A stretch of DNA of 64,000 nucleotides from JAEINY01 sp942490535 (GTDB lineage Bacteria > Bacteroidota > Bacteroidia > Bacteroidales > Marinilabiliaceae): assembly GCA_942490535.1 (NCBI GenBank), contig CALNXQ010000002.1:62001-126000 (forward strand), read 5' to 3'. Position numbers and translations under genes: made by a program. This document shows, piece after piece, positions 51,791 to 62,606 of the stretch. Position 1 is the stretch's first letter. Each line of letters begins with the position of its first letter. The notes below the pieces were generated by a model. That model saw only the letters and a program-made list of their open reading frames with translations. It searched no databases and had not been told where the DNA came from.

Positions 51791-52873
51791 TTACTCTCCG
51801 ATGAAATTTTTCTCGAGCGCTTCCACTACTTCACCTGGAGAAGGAATAGCACCTCCATAGCGACCGAAATGTTCAACTTTTACTTTTCCATTCACTGCCA
51901 AACGTACATCTTCCACCATCTGACCGGCACTCATCTCAACGGATAAGATTCCTTTCACCTGGCTGGAGAAAGCATCAATCTCTTTGGATGGGAACGGGAA
52001 CAAGGTAATCGGACGCAACATGCCGACTTTAATACCTTTTTCACGCGCCAATTCGATTGATTTCTGACAGATACGGGCACTGGAACCATAGGCTACCAAC
52101 AAATAGTCGGCATCGTCGCACATAATGGTTTCATAACGCACCTCGTTTTCCTCAATGGTTTTATATTTGGCTTGTAACTTATGATTGAATTCTTCCTGAC
52201 GCGAAGCTTCCAACTCTAATGAAGTGATAACATTACGTCCCCGGTTGGCTTTTTTACCCAAAGTTGCCCACGGATGCATTTTTTCAATCTCTTCGTTGGT
52301 CCAGCGTGGTTTATATTCACCTAACTCCACCTTCTCCATCATTTGGCCAATCACCCCATCCGACAAAATCATCGCCGGTGTGCGGTATTTGAATGCCAAA
52401 TCGAAAGCTAATTCTACAAAATCAGCCATTTCCTGTACCGAAGCCGGTGCCAACACGACCATTTTATAATCGCCGTGACCACCGCCTTTAACCGACTGGA
52501 AATAATCGGACTGTGCAGGCTGGATCGTACCCAAACCTGGTCCCCCCCTAACTACATTTACAATCACACATGGTAATTCAGCACCCGCTAAATAAGTAAT
52601 ACCTTCCTGCATCAAACTGATACCGGGGCTGGAAGAGGAGGTTAATACGCGCTTGCCGCAACCGGCACCACCGTACAACATGTTAATCGAAGCAGTTTCA
52701 CTCTCCGCCTGCAAAACCACCATTCCAGTTGTTTCCCAAGGCTTCTCGTTCATGAGGGTCTCCATTATCTCCGACTGCGGTGTAATAGGATATCCAAAAT
52801 ATCCATCTACTCCACAACGAATGGCCGCTTCCGCGATCGCCTCATTCCCTTTAATTAATTTGAGTTCTCTCAT
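51791..52873 (-). CDS. korA: 2-oxoacid:ferredoxin oxidoreductase, alpha subunit
   Basis: 360 residues. MRELKLIKGNEAIAEAAIRCGVDGYFGYPITPQSEIME opens the pyrimidine-binding domain; VLTSSSSPGISLMQEGITYLAGAELPCVIVNVVRGGPGLG is the core motif; and VLRPITLFPFPSKEI follows in the C-terminal domain. The set could act on 2-oxoglutarate or 2-oxoisovalerate; the sequence does not decide between them. It follows korD by 33 bp. Confidence 0.93.
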   Translation of the reverse strand: MRELKLIKGNEAIAEAAIRCGVDGYFGYPITPQSEIMETLMNEKPWETTGMVVLQAESETASINMLYGGAGCGKRVLTSSSSPGISLMQEGITYLAGAELPCVIVNVVRGGPGLGTIQPAQSDYFQSVKGGGHGDYKMVVLAPASVQEMADFVELAFDLAFKYRTPAMILSDGVIGQMMEKVELGEYKPRWTNEEIEKMHPWATLGKKANRGRNVITSLELEASRQEEFNHKLQAKYKTIEENEVRYETIMCDDADYLLVAYGSSARICQKSIELAREKGIKVGMLRPITLFPFPSKEIDAFSSQVKGILSVEMSAGQMVEDVRLAVNGKVKVEHFGRYGGAIPSPGEVVEALEKNFIGE

Positions 52874-52906
52874 TGTTGTGACTAATTTCCTTTATTCCGG
52901 TTATAC

Positions 52907-53137
52907 TTAAGCTTGTGCCTTAGCACGATAAACAGTGATACATGTATCAGGACACACAATACCACAGTTGGCACAGCCGATACATGCATCGGGATTGGCC
53001 ATATGGGCATAATGATAGCCTTTGCCGTTTACCTCAGCGGCTAACTGAATTACTTTTGTGGGACAGGCTTCTACACAAACGCCGCAGCCTTTGCATTTAA
53101 CCGTATCTACCACAATTGCACCTTTTGCTTTTGCCAT
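52907..53137 (-). CDS. korD: 2-oxoacid:ferredoxin oxidoreductase, ferredoxin-like delta subunit
   Basis: 76 residues with two [4Fe-4S] motifs: CKGCGVCVEACPT and CIGCANCGIVCPD (each C-x2-C-x2-C-x3-CP). It passes electrons from the TPP subunit to an external acceptor, possibly the flavodoxin encoded upstream. It is the first gene of the korDABC set and lies 126 bp after the aminotransferase gene. Confidence 0.94.
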   Translation of the reverse strand: MAKAKGAIVVDTVKCKGCGVCVEACPTKVIQLAAEVNGKGYHYAHMANPDACIGCANCGIVCPDTCITVYRAKAQA

Positions 53138-53263
53138 ATCATTGAGTCTTTAAAACAAGTTACGAATTTATTCAATACACTCTAAAATACACATGACTAC
53201 AGTCACTATTTCATTGTTTATAAAGCATATAAATAAGCTTACAATTTATTACCAGACACTTAT

Positions 53264-54601
53264 CTAGGAGTGATGTGCATGAAACGCTTGTAAGCGTGAT
53301 TCCAATTCAGCGAATCGCTCTTTTCCGGTTTGCGACACACAGGCACGCAGCCCCTCCTGATGACTCCCTGTTTTACCTAAGGTAATGGCACTAATCCCAT
53401 AGTACATTAGTTTTCCGAGCAATTGTCCACCGGTCATGCCGGGGTAACGAATGGTGAAATAGAAACCATCCGCCAATGGTTCATCCAAATCTTTATCATA
53501 GATGAGTTCAAACCCATATTTGAGAAATAAGGCTTTCATCAAATGACCGCGCTCTTTATATTCGGCCACATCAGCCAGAAAATTGTAATCCCCATCACTT
53601 GCCGCTTTAAAAATAGCAGCCAACGCATACTGTGCCGAATGACACGTACCGGACGATAAGGCATATAAAATGCGTGAAACCAGTACCTGACCGTATTTTC
53701 CGACTCCAAAGCGTTTTTCCAGATTTGGATAAAAGCGGTGATAGAGTTTATCTGACACACACACAATACCAGTCCGCTGCCCTGCATAACTAAACGCCTT
53801 GGAACTGGAAATCATCAATACATAATTGTCGGTGTATTTACCAACACTGGATTGGTATGGGGCCTCAAACGGCTTGGATAGATCTTTGCGAAAATCCATG
53901 GCAAAGTAAGCGAGATCCTCAAATACAACCACATCGTATTGAGTCGCCAATTCACCAATAATTTGTAATTCTTCTTCGTTGAAACACACCCAGGTTGGGT
54001 TATTCGGATTGGAATAGATCACCGATGAGATATGGCCCTGACTAAAATAACTTTCTAATTTAGCACGTAAAGCTTTTCCGCGGTATTCATATACATCAAA
54101 CGACTCATATTTGTATCCCAACACACTCAACTGCTGCTTTTGAACAGGAAAACCCGGATCAATGAACAAGATGGTATCCTTCTTTGGATCCAGCTGACCG
54201 GCCACTAAAAAGTTGGCATAGGTGCCTTGCATCGAACCTACAGTAGGAATACATCCCTCGGGAGAAACATCCAGATCCATGAAGGCCTTCACAAAGCGAC
54301 TGGCTTCCTTTTTCAGGGGCTTAATACCTTCCAGCATCGGATAATCAGAGGCCACTCCATTTCTCAGGGCTTCAATTTCAGCATCCGTTCCGATTTGCGA
54401 AGGTTTCAGTCCCGGCACGCCCATCTCCATGCGGATGAACTTTTCACCCGACTGCTCTTCAATATCATTTACGATGGATACAATCTCCCGAATGGTGGCT
54501 TCATTTAAATCACTGATCTGAAATTTCTTCAATACCCCGTCAACAATCGCTGCGGGCATGGGAGTCGTTACATTGGTCGTCATCATGAATACGTTTTTCA
54601 A
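53264..54601 (-). CDS. PLP-dependent class I/II aminotransferase
   Basis: 445 residues, a little longer than usual for the fold I aminotransferase group. SVIYSNPNNPTWVCFNEEEL is the substrate/PLP motif, and the Schiff-base Lys is in MISSSKAFSYAGQRTG. C-terminal Arg in EGLRACVSQTG probably binds the carboxylate. It would turn an amino acid into the 2-oxoacid used by the kor complex just downstream. The ATG is not unique: Met6 or Met7 could also be used. Two hairpins lie just upstream (54611-54661). Confidence 0.9.
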   Translation of the reverse strand: MKNVFMMTTNVTTPMPAAIVDGVLKKFQISDLNEATIREIVSIVNDIEEQSGEKFIRMEMGVPGLKPSQIGTDAEIEALRNGVASDYPMLEGIKPLKKEASRFVKAFMDLDVSPEGCIPTVGSMQGTYANFLVAGQLDPKKDTILFIDPGFPVQKQQLSVLGYKYESFDVYEYRGKALRAKLESYFSQGHISSVIYSNPNNPTWVCFNEEELQIIGELATQYDVVVFEDLAYFAMDFRKDLSKPFEAPYQSSVGKYTDNYVLMISSSKAFSYAGQRTGIVCVSDKLYHRFYPNLEKRFGVGKYGQVLVSRILYALSSGTCHSAQYALAAIFKAASDGDYNFLADVAEYKERGHLMKALFLKYGFELIYDKDLDEPLADGFYFTIRYPGMTGGQLLGKLMYYGISAITLGKTGSHQEGLRACVSQTGKERFAELESRLQAFHAHHS

Positions 54602-54633
54602 ATTCTAGTCATTTCCACCTGGTTATGTGGAAA

Positions 54634-54661
54634 CAAAAAAGGTGGTAACAAATACCACCTT
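54634..54661 (-). terminator. Intrinsic terminator of the flavodoxin gene
   Basis: Minus strand: AAGGTGGTA pairs with TACCACCTT around five bases, followed by TTTTTG. A second hairpin, TTTCCAC/GTGGAAA (54613-54633), lies between it and the aminotransferase start. Confidence 0.75.
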
Positions 54662-54678
54662 ACAATTATCAATACTAT

Positions 54679-55203
54679 TTAAAATCCAAACTCGTTAATG
54701 AGTCGGTTTACCCAGCTGCTAATTCGTACGTCCGTCAGATCAGGTTGGCTATCCTCGTCAACAGGCAAACCTAAAAACTGACCGTCACGCACCCCTTCTG
54801 AATCTTCAAAAGTGTAGCCATCAGTAGAACAAAAACCAACTACATTGGCATGCATTTCCTCCAGACGCTCATACACCCAACCTATGGCATCCACAAAATG
54901 ATGTGGATAGGTTAATTGATCACCCAGCCCAAAAATAGCAACGGTTTTACCTTCCCAGCTCACTTCTTTTAATTTGGTTGCAAACACATCCCAGTCATTT
55001 GCCGTCAATTCAGTATCCCAATTGGTTTTTCCAATTGTAGAAACACCGAAAATTAACTTATCAAAACGTGCCAATTCACTGGCATCACAGTTTTTCACCG
55101 AAATTAACTCAACTCGATTTTTACCGAATTGATCAGCTATTTTTTGAGCCACATTTGCCACACTTCCTTTCTCAGGACCATAAAAAACTCCAATTTGAGC
55201 CAT
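54679..55203 (-). CDS. fldA: Flavodoxin
   Basis: 174 residues from the ATG at 55203 (MAQIGVFYGPEKGSVANVAQKIA); a frame to 55269 would add 22 residues that are not flavodoxin-like. The FMN phosphate loop has the unusual form GPEKGSVANVA (commonly GSTTGNTE). IFGVSTIGKTNWD and IFGLGDQLTYPHHFVDA match the FMN-binding loops. It is a small cytoplasmic electron carrier that could replace ferredoxin with the kor complex under iron limitation. Confidence 0.9.
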   Translation of the reverse strand: MAQIGVFYGPEKGSVANVAQKIADQFGKNRVELISVKNCDASELARFDKLIFGVSTIGKTNWDTELTANDWDVFATKLKEVSWEGKTVAIFGLGDQLTYPHHFVDAIGWVYERLEEMHANVVGFCSTDGYTFEDSEGVRDGQFLGLPVDEDSQPDLTDVRISSWVNRLINEFGF

Positions 55204-55288
55204 AGGATAATATTTTAAGAAACGATTTCTATTTAATTCAAATATGCTTTTTTTAACTGACATATGCAACCAAACTGGTCACGCGATA

Positions 55289-55975
55289 TCATTTCTTAGC
55301 ACCTGCCAACGCTAACAAAACACCTAATACAACTCCGAGTAACGCAGCAAACAGCACACGGTATTCAACAGGCATTAAAAATGTTATGGTATGTGCCGGA
55401 ATCCAGAAAAACGGAATTGTTTTTTTAAATACAAAATTCCATTGCATCGACCAGTCCATTTCTTTTAAAATGGTAGCAAATTGAATGGGACGCACCAGAG
55501 CAACAACTTTTCCACCGTTTTGAAAAATGTGCGTATCCGTAATGCGATGTATGGTCATCATAACCGGTGCATACACCAGATTCATCGTGGCGCTGATACA
55601 AAAAGCGACAAAGAATTTCGTGGAGGAAAACGGCCCCGCCATGGACTGAATAGCACCTTCAATACCCATTTTATCTAAAAAAATAGGAACACCCGTGGCA
55701 AATACGACAAACGCGATTTTAATAGTAATACCCAAAAGACCCCAAATAATAGCCCGGGGAATGATCCCAAAATTATCGGCTGTGTAACCACCCGTTTTAA
55801 TGCGCAAGCCAATCACCTCGCCTAAAGTAGCCAGAATCCCAAATTTCATAAAACTCATCAACAAAGGGCTTGTTTTATTGATATGCTCATACCCTTCAAA
55901 AACCGAATCGAAGATAAAAAATGGAAGAAAAAACAGAAATACTCCAACAATAAAAAACAGGTCGCTTCTCTTCAT
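55289..55975 (-). CDS. Mpv17/PMP22-like membrane protein
   Basis: 228 residues with several hydrophobic segments. The last third (WNFVFKKTIPFFWIPAHTITFLMPVEYRVLFAALLGVVLGVLLA) matches the Mpv17/PMP22 pattern: an N-F-x-x-x-P-x-x-x-R-like block before a terminal helix. Function in bacteria is unknown. It lies between the acyl-CoA synthetase and flavodoxin genes on the same strand. Confidence 0.7.
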   Translation of the reverse strand: MKRSDLFFIVGVFLFFLPFFIFDSVFEGYEHINKTSPLLMSFMKFGILATLGEVIGLRIKTGGYTADNFGIIPRAIIWGLLGITIKIAFVVFATGVPIFLDKMGIEGAIQSMAGPFSSTKFFVAFCISATMNLVYAPVMMTIHRITDTHIFQNGGKVVALVRPIQFATILKEMDWSMQWNFVFKKTIPFFWIPAHTITFLMPVEYRVLFAALLGVVLGVLLALAGAKK

Positions 55976-56427
55976 CTGTTACATTTTCTGGAGGGCCTTT
56001 CATTCTATATTGAAAACAACCCAATCCTTAATTAAAAATACGTTTCAATTCAATAAAGCATCATCCTAAAATCAAGTTAACACTCGTGCTCACACCTGAT
56101 ACTTCATCACTTTTATACCCATTCAAATTATAAATCATCTCTTTTTGTTGAAAATTTAAGATAAACCATCGTCCTTACACCCAAAAACCATTGCTTACCT
56201 AACATTATCAAGCCCTACATCTGATTTCAATTTGAAAGGCATGACAAAAATAAAAAGCTTTCCGGCATTTAAAAGCTTTTTATTTATGATTTAAATCAAC
56301 TTTGAATAATTCATTTCAACTCAGGGACTGACTAGAAAAAGCGTTTTTAGTCGGCCTCTGAATACAAAACAAAAGAGCCGACCCAAAAATGAGCCGGCTC
56401 TTCCGTTCGATCAACTATTACATATTG
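55976..56427. other. Gap between the membrane-protein and acyl-CoA synthetase genes
   Basis: AT-rich. It holds the terminator at 56366-56403 for the upstream gene, and then about 390 bp without a recognisable gene, probably including the promoter of the Mpv17-like gene. Nothing else seen. Confidence 0.5.
56366..56403 (-). terminator. Intrinsic terminator of the acyl-CoA synthetase gene
   Basis: Minus strand: AAGAGCCGG/CGGCTCTT arms around about 13 bases, followed by TTTGTTTTG. Confidence 0.75.
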
Positions 56428-58488
56428 CTATTTTTCAATCCGAATGCGGGCATCTACAGCAACGATTTTATCACCTTCACCCAGCAATGGATTAATATCC
56501 ATTTCTTTTATTTCCACAGCATGACGCAACATCGTGGAAAGACGCACGATAATATCCGCATATTTCTCCTCATTGATACCCTGCTGCCCACGCACGCCTT
56601 GAATGATTTTATACCCATTCAAACGCCGAATCATACCTAAGGCTTCCGCTTTACTCAAGGGCGCTAAACCGGAGGCTACATCTTTCAACACTTCCACAAA
56701 TATACCGCCCAGTCCACACAATACCATGTGCCCGAACTTAGGCTCATATTTTGCACCAATAAATAACTCGCGTCCACTCAGCATGGGCTGAATCATGACT
56801 CCGGTGGCCTCTTCAATTTTCATCATGCGTTCGAATTCATGGCGCAATTGCACTTCATCCGACACATTTAAAACCACACCACCCACATCTGACTTATGCA
56901 CCGGTCCAACTACTTTCATCACCACCGGATACTCTGTTTCCTCTGTGCACTTCACCAACTCATCAGCTGAATCTGCCACAAATTCTTTCACACGTGGGAC
57001 GCCAGCAGCATCCAGCAAAGCCTGAACTACCTCTGGACGTACATATCCATCTTCTTCAGCGTCGATAATGCGACGCACTTCAGCCACATTCACACCATCC
57101 ATCACCATTTCCCCATCAACCGGAGCCGGTGTATTAAAAACCTTTGTCAAGGCATTGCCCAATTGGACTTCGTCGGGCAGATTGATATTTCCTTTTGATA
57201 AGAAATACTTAATCTCCTCACCTGCATTTACAACGGATGGCAATACCGGATAAATAGGTTTCTTGGAAGTGCGCATTTTGTCGTGCAACACATCCATCAC
57301 CTCCTTAATAGGAAATAAACCTGGACTACCAAAGATGACTGCCATGGCATCAATGTTGTCGAAATCATTGTCGCAAGCATCAATAATATCACCCAACTGC
57401 TCCGCCGTACCTGTTGCTAAAAAGTCAATGGGATTGGACACACTGGACCCCGGAAATAACTTCTCCAACAAGGCCTCTGCCTTGGGCCCTTCAATGGGCG
57501 GAACCTCTAACCCGCCGTTAGACAGCGCATCGGTCAACATCACTGCCGGACCACCTGCATGGGTAATCACGGCGATATTTTTACCTTTCAGTTCTTTGGC
57601 CATAAACACAGCGGCCACATTGGCCAGCTCTTCACGCCCGTAGCAACGCACAATTCCAGCCTTTTGAAACAACGCATCAACCGCCAGATCACTACTTGCC
57701 AGCGCACCAGTATGACTGGACGCCGCACGGCTTCCTGCTTCGGAATTACCCGATTTAATGGCCGCTATTTTACATCCCTTTTTAATCAGAGAAGTTGCAT
57801 GCTTCAATAATTTATCCGGATTATTTACACTCTCCAGGTATAATAACTTAATGCGCGAACTGGTCGCTGGGTCGAAACTTTCGTCCAGGTATTCCAACAC
57901 CTCTTCAACGCCCGTTTGCGCACTGTTTCCTACTGAATAAACGCTGTTGAATTTCAACCCACGGCTCACACCGGCCTCAATAATAAATACAGCTGTTGCT
58001 CCCGAACCTGAAATAAAATCAGCACCCTGACTTTCCAAGGCCGGTATTGGCGTAGTGAACACACTGTTATGATGCGTGGTTAACACCCCAATACAGTTGG
58101 GTCCGATCAAACAGCCACCCACTTCATTAACGGTGTCTATAATTTGTTTTTCCAATCGGGCACCTTCCTCATTCTCCTCACTGAAACCCGCCGAAATAAT
58201 AATAAAAGCGCGCGTTCCCTTCTCCTTCGCCAAGACCTCCACTGCTTGCGGACAAAACTTAGCAGCCACCGCAATTACGGCTAAATCCACATTATCAGGC
58301 AAGTCCTTCACATCTTTATAGGCCTTTAATCCCTGAACAGTATCACTTTTTAAATTGGTCACATAGAGATCGCCTCCAAATTGACCATCTATAATGTTTT
58401 TTAGAATTTTCCCACCGGGTTTTTGAATGGCATCTGATCCACCTACCACTACAATGCTTCGCGGGTTAAGAAGTTGTTCGTTTATCAT
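56428..58488 (-). CDS. ADP-forming acetyl-/acyl-CoA synthetase
   Basis: 686 residues, alpha and beta parts fused. MINEQLLNPRSIVVVGGSDAIQKPGGKILKNI opens the CoA-binding domain; the phosphorylated His is in SHTGALASSDLAVDALF; the C-terminal 230 residues are an ATP-grasp domain (PVVMKVVGPVHKSDVGGVVLN, EMDINPLL). It converts acyl-CoA plus ADP and phosphate to the acid plus ATP. It is the upstream end of the minus-strand module with the kor complex, and would conserve energy from the acyl-CoA formed there. Confidence 0.93.
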   Translation of the reverse strand: MINEQLLNPRSIVVVGGSDAIQKPGGKILKNIIDGQFGGDLYVTNLKSDTVQGLKAYKDVKDLPDNVDLAVIAVAAKFCPQAVEVLAKEKGTRAFIIISAGFSEENEEGARLEKQIIDTVNEVGGCLIGPNCIGVLTTHHNSVFTTPIPALESQGADFISGSGATAVFIIEAGVSRGLKFNSVYSVGNSAQTGVEEVLEYLDESFDPATSSRIKLLYLESVNNPDKLLKHATSLIKKGCKIAAIKSGNSEAGSRAASSHTGALASSDLAVDALFQKAGIVRCYGREELANVAAVFMAKELKGKNIAVITHAGGPAVMLTDALSNGGLEVPPIEGPKAEALLEKLFPGSSVSNPIDFLATGTAEQLGDIIDACDNDFDNIDAMAVIFGSPGLFPIKEVMDVLHDKMRTSKKPIYPVLPSVVNAGEEIKYFLSKGNINLPDEVQLGNALTKVFNTPAPVDGEMVMDGVNVAEVRRIIDAEEDGYVRPEVVQALLDAAGVPRVKEFVADSADELVKCTEETEYPVVMKVVGPVHKSDVGGVVLNVSDEVQLRHEFERMMKIEEATGVMIQPMLSGRELFIGAKYEPKFGHMVLCGLGGIFVEVLKDVASGLAPLSKAEALGMIRRLNGYKIIQGVRGQQGINEEKYADIIVRLSTMLRHAVEIKEMDINPLLGEGDKIVAVDARIRIEK

Positions 58489-58778
58489 GGTTATCGTTTT
58501 TAAGCTTCTTTCTTAACAAATTGAATAACTAAATCATGCATCTGTTTACAGATTGTTACCAAGCGTGAAAAAACTACTCTTTCTCCTTCCAAACATGAGT
58601 AAAATCATAATCACTTCCAACAACCTACAAAACAAACACATAGAGTCACTTTACCAACAAGCCTTCCCCTTTGTGGTAACGATTTGTTACAGGGCAAAAA
58701 TACACGAATGATTATACTTACAAACGATATGAGTACTATTTTTTTCTTATTTTTACACTTTCTAAAAAAGGAGCGACT
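58489..58778. other. Divergent gap between the acyl-CoA synthetase and hydE genes
   Basis: 290 bp, AT-rich, with no gene; it must contain both promoters. I see no convincing TTTG-N19-TAnnTTTG pair for either. The only clear signal is the Shine-Dalgarno sequence at 58767-58773. Confidence 0.4.
58767..58773 (+). promoter_or_regulatory. Strong Shine-Dalgarno sequence of hydE
   Basis: AAAGGAG, five bases before a GTG at 58779. Such a site is unusual in this phylum and decides the start, since the first in-frame ATG is far inside the protein. Confidence 0.75.
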
Positions 58779-59873
58779 GTGGTTGAGAAGATTATTGAAC
58801 TAATACGCAAAGAATCCTTTACTCAAGAGGATTTATCCTATCTTATTGGGCTGGAGGGAAGTGATCGTGATTTCTATTTAAAAGAAATTGGTAAATCATA
58901 CATCCAGACACTGGGTAAAAAGGTATATTTCAGAGGCCTGATTGAGTTTTCCAATTACTGCGTAAAGGATTGTTACTACTGCGGGATCCGAAAAAGCAAC
59001 ACCCACTCGGAGCGTTACGATATTGATGATGAAGCCATCCTGGAAGCTGCTGTTTTTGCCCATAAGAACCGCTATGGGTCGCTGGTGCTTCAATCCGGCG
59101 AGCGCAGTGACCAAGCATTTACCGACCGCATCACCCGCCTTTTAAAAGAAATTAAAGCGGTTACCAACGGCGAGTTAGGGATTACGATTTCCTTGGGTGA
59201 ACAATCGGAAGCAGTCTATCGGGAATGGTTCGAAGCCGGTGCTCACCGCTACTTGTTACGAATTGAAACTTCCAACGAGGATTTGTACTATAAAATTCAT
59301 CCGAAAAATGAAGCCCATGATTTTCAGCGGCGTCTGGACTGCCTGCGTACCTTGAAAAAAGTAGGCTATCAAACCGGAACCGGAGTGATGATTGGATTGC
59401 CTTTTCAAACCACCGATCAGCTAGCTGAAGATTTACTCTTCTTTAAGCAGATGGATGTGGACATGGTGGGAATGGGTCCGTTTATCGAACACACCGAGAC
59501 ACCACTCTATCAATACAAAGATCAACTGTGGCCACTACAACGCCGTTTCGAAGTGGCGCTGAACATGATTGCCACACTACGACTTTTATTGCCGGACATT
59601 AACATTGCCGCGGCCACCGCCTTGCAGGCCATCGATCCCATGGGACGTGAAAAAGCCTTGCGCTACGGGGCCAATGTGATCATGCCCAACATCACACCTA
59701 CCCTTCACCGGAAAGATTATCAACTGTACGAAAATAAACCGTGTACCGATGAAAGTGCCGATGAGTGCTCCAACTGCCTGAGCATTCGGGTAGAAATGGC
59801 CGGCCGGGAGATTGGCTACAGCGAATGGGGCGACTCGCAACACTTTTTTAAGCGCACTTCATCAAAACAATAA
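58779..59873 (+). CDS. hydE: [FeFe]-hydrogenase maturase HydE (radical SAM)
   Basis: 364 residues from a GTG with a good Shine-Dalgarno. The radical-SAM cluster motif is CVKDCYYCGIR (C-x3-C-x2-C). FRGLIEFSNYC, LQSGERSDQ, RYLLRIETSNEDLYYKIHP and TGVMIGLPFQTTDQLAEDL match HydE rather than BioB or PylB. It helps to build the H-cluster diiron subsite. HydF, HydG and the hydrogenase itself are not in the window; the next genes are zwf and pgl. Confidence 0.9.
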   Translation: MVEKIIELIRKESFTQEDLSYLIGLEGSDRDFYLKEIGKSYIQTLGKKVYFRGLIEFSNYCVKDCYYCGIRKSNTHSERYDIDDEAILEAAVFAHKNRYGSLVLQSGERSDQAFTDRITRLLKEIKAVTNGELGITISLGEQSEAVYREWFEAGAHRYLLRIETSNEDLYYKIHPKNEAHDFQRRLDCLRTLKKVGYQTGTGVMIGLPFQTTDQLAEDLLFFKQMDVDMVGMGPFIEHTETPLYQYKDQLWPLQRRFEVALNMIATLRLLLPDINIAAATALQAIDPMGREKALRYGANVIMPNITPTLHRKDYQLYENKPCTDESADECSNCLSIRVEMAGREIGYSEWGDSQHFFKRTSSKQ

Positions 59874-59909
59874 CCAAGCACTAATAGTTATTCTTGGAAA
59901 TTTACATGT

Positions 59910-61439
<1,530 letters not shown>

Positions 61440-61524
61440 TAAAATTGTCCGTAGCTCGAAGTTCGGACCACGGACTATGTACTTAAAACTACTTTTAAAA
61501 ATACTATTCATAACTAAACATTGA

Positions 61525-62241
61525 ATGAAACCCATCCTGAAAATATTTGAAGATAAGAAGGCATTAGCCCGGTACTTTGGTGATTACCTTACCAAATTAT
61601 CTTTGGAAGGCCGTGAAATATACATTGCCTTGTCGGGAGGCAGCACACCCAAGGCCATTTTTGAGGTATTGGCCCATGAGTATGCCAAAAAAATAGACTG
61701 GTCGAACCTGCGCTTTTTCTGGGGTGATGAACGTTGCGTGGCGCCTGATCACCAGGAGAGCAATTTTGGCATGACGCGTGAACACCTGTTTGATTATATC
61801 CCCATCAGCGGCGACTATATTTTTCGCGTGAAGGGTGAACTCTCTCCCGAAGCGGCCACCGATGATTACATTGCCAAAATAGATGAGTACCTGCCATCAG
61901 TTGATGGCCTTCCGCAATTTGATGTGATGTTACTGGGCCTGGGCGACGATGGCCATACGGCGTCCATCTTCCCTCATCAAATAGGTCTGTGGAATAGCGA
62001 AAACAGCTGTGAATTGGCACAACATCCCGACTCCGGTCAATTCCGGGTCACTCTGACAGGTCAGATCATCAACCATTCCAAACAGATTTTTTTCCTGGTG
62101 ACGGGAGAAAACAAGGCGGAAAAGGTGAAAGAAATCATCCACAAAAGCGGTGACTATAAAACCTACCCGGCGGCTTTGGCAGATCGCACAAAAAGCACCT
62201 GGCTGCTGGATAAAGCAGCTGCAAAAAGCCTACACAGATAA
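61525..62241 (+). CDS. pgl: 6-phosphogluconolactonase
   Basis: 238 residues of the DevB/SOL type. ALSGGSTPKAIFEVL, WGDERCVAPDHQESNFGM and MLLGLGDDGHTASIFPH are diagnostic. It hydrolyses 6-phosphogluconolactone, the product of zwf. It begins 85 bp after zwf (the gap has a GTCCG/CGGAC inverted repeat at about 61447-61474). The third 21-bp periodic array begins about 55 bp after its stop. Confidence 0.95.
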   Translation: MKPILKIFEDKKALARYFGDYLTKLSLEGREIYIALSGGSTPKAIFEVLAHEYAKKIDWSNLRFFWGDERCVAPDHQESNFGMTREHLFDYIPISGDYIFRVKGELSPEAATDDYIAKIDEYLPSVDGLPQFDVMLLGLGDDGHTASIFPHQIGLWNSENSCELAQHPDSGQFRVTLTGQIINHSKQIFFLVTGENKAEKVKEIIHKSGDYKTYPAALADRTKSTWLLDKAAAKSLHR

Positions 62242-62295
62242 AATTCCGATTACTTCGGGCGGTTCCCTGTCAATTATCAGGAGCCGCCCATTCAT

Positions 62296-62484
62296 TGCTT
62301 CCGACTCACCACCTCCTGCTTCGTGCCCTTCTTGCATTGCTTCCAGTCCCCCTTCTCTTGCTTCGTGTCTGCCAAGACCTGCTTCTGACCGTTCACCCTT
62401 TGCTTTGACGCTCAGCTCTGCTGCTTCCGGCCGATGCCGTTGTGCTTCCGGTGGCTGCACACAAACTTCCGGTGGGCGCAGGTA
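62296..62484. repeat. Nine-copy 21-bp periodic array with core TGCTTC
   Basis: TGCTTC starts at 62296, 62317, 62338, 62359, 62380, 62401 (as TGCTTT), 62422, 62443 and, degenerate (AACTTC), 62464; every step is exactly 21 bp. The other 15 bases vary. It lies between pgl and hypF. A frame on the minus strand reads as seven-residue repeats with Glu-Ala in each, but this follows automatically from the 21-bp period and no start signal supports it. No other gene in 62242-62606. Confidence 0.9.
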
Positions 62485-62606
62485 ATTCTATTGGAAAACG
62501 GGATTGCTACCTGCATCCGATCAATTTGACCAATTGCATCCATCTTTTTTGCAATTAACTGGCAAAAATTCACTAGCTTCCTTAAATTGATGAACATCAA
62601 TTGAAA

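Noticed and set aside
62230..62460. A minus-strand frame with seven-residue Glu-Ala repeats in the third array
   Set aside because: Same reason: a by-product of the 21-bp period. It begins in variable DNA and lacks a promoter or ribosome-binding signal.
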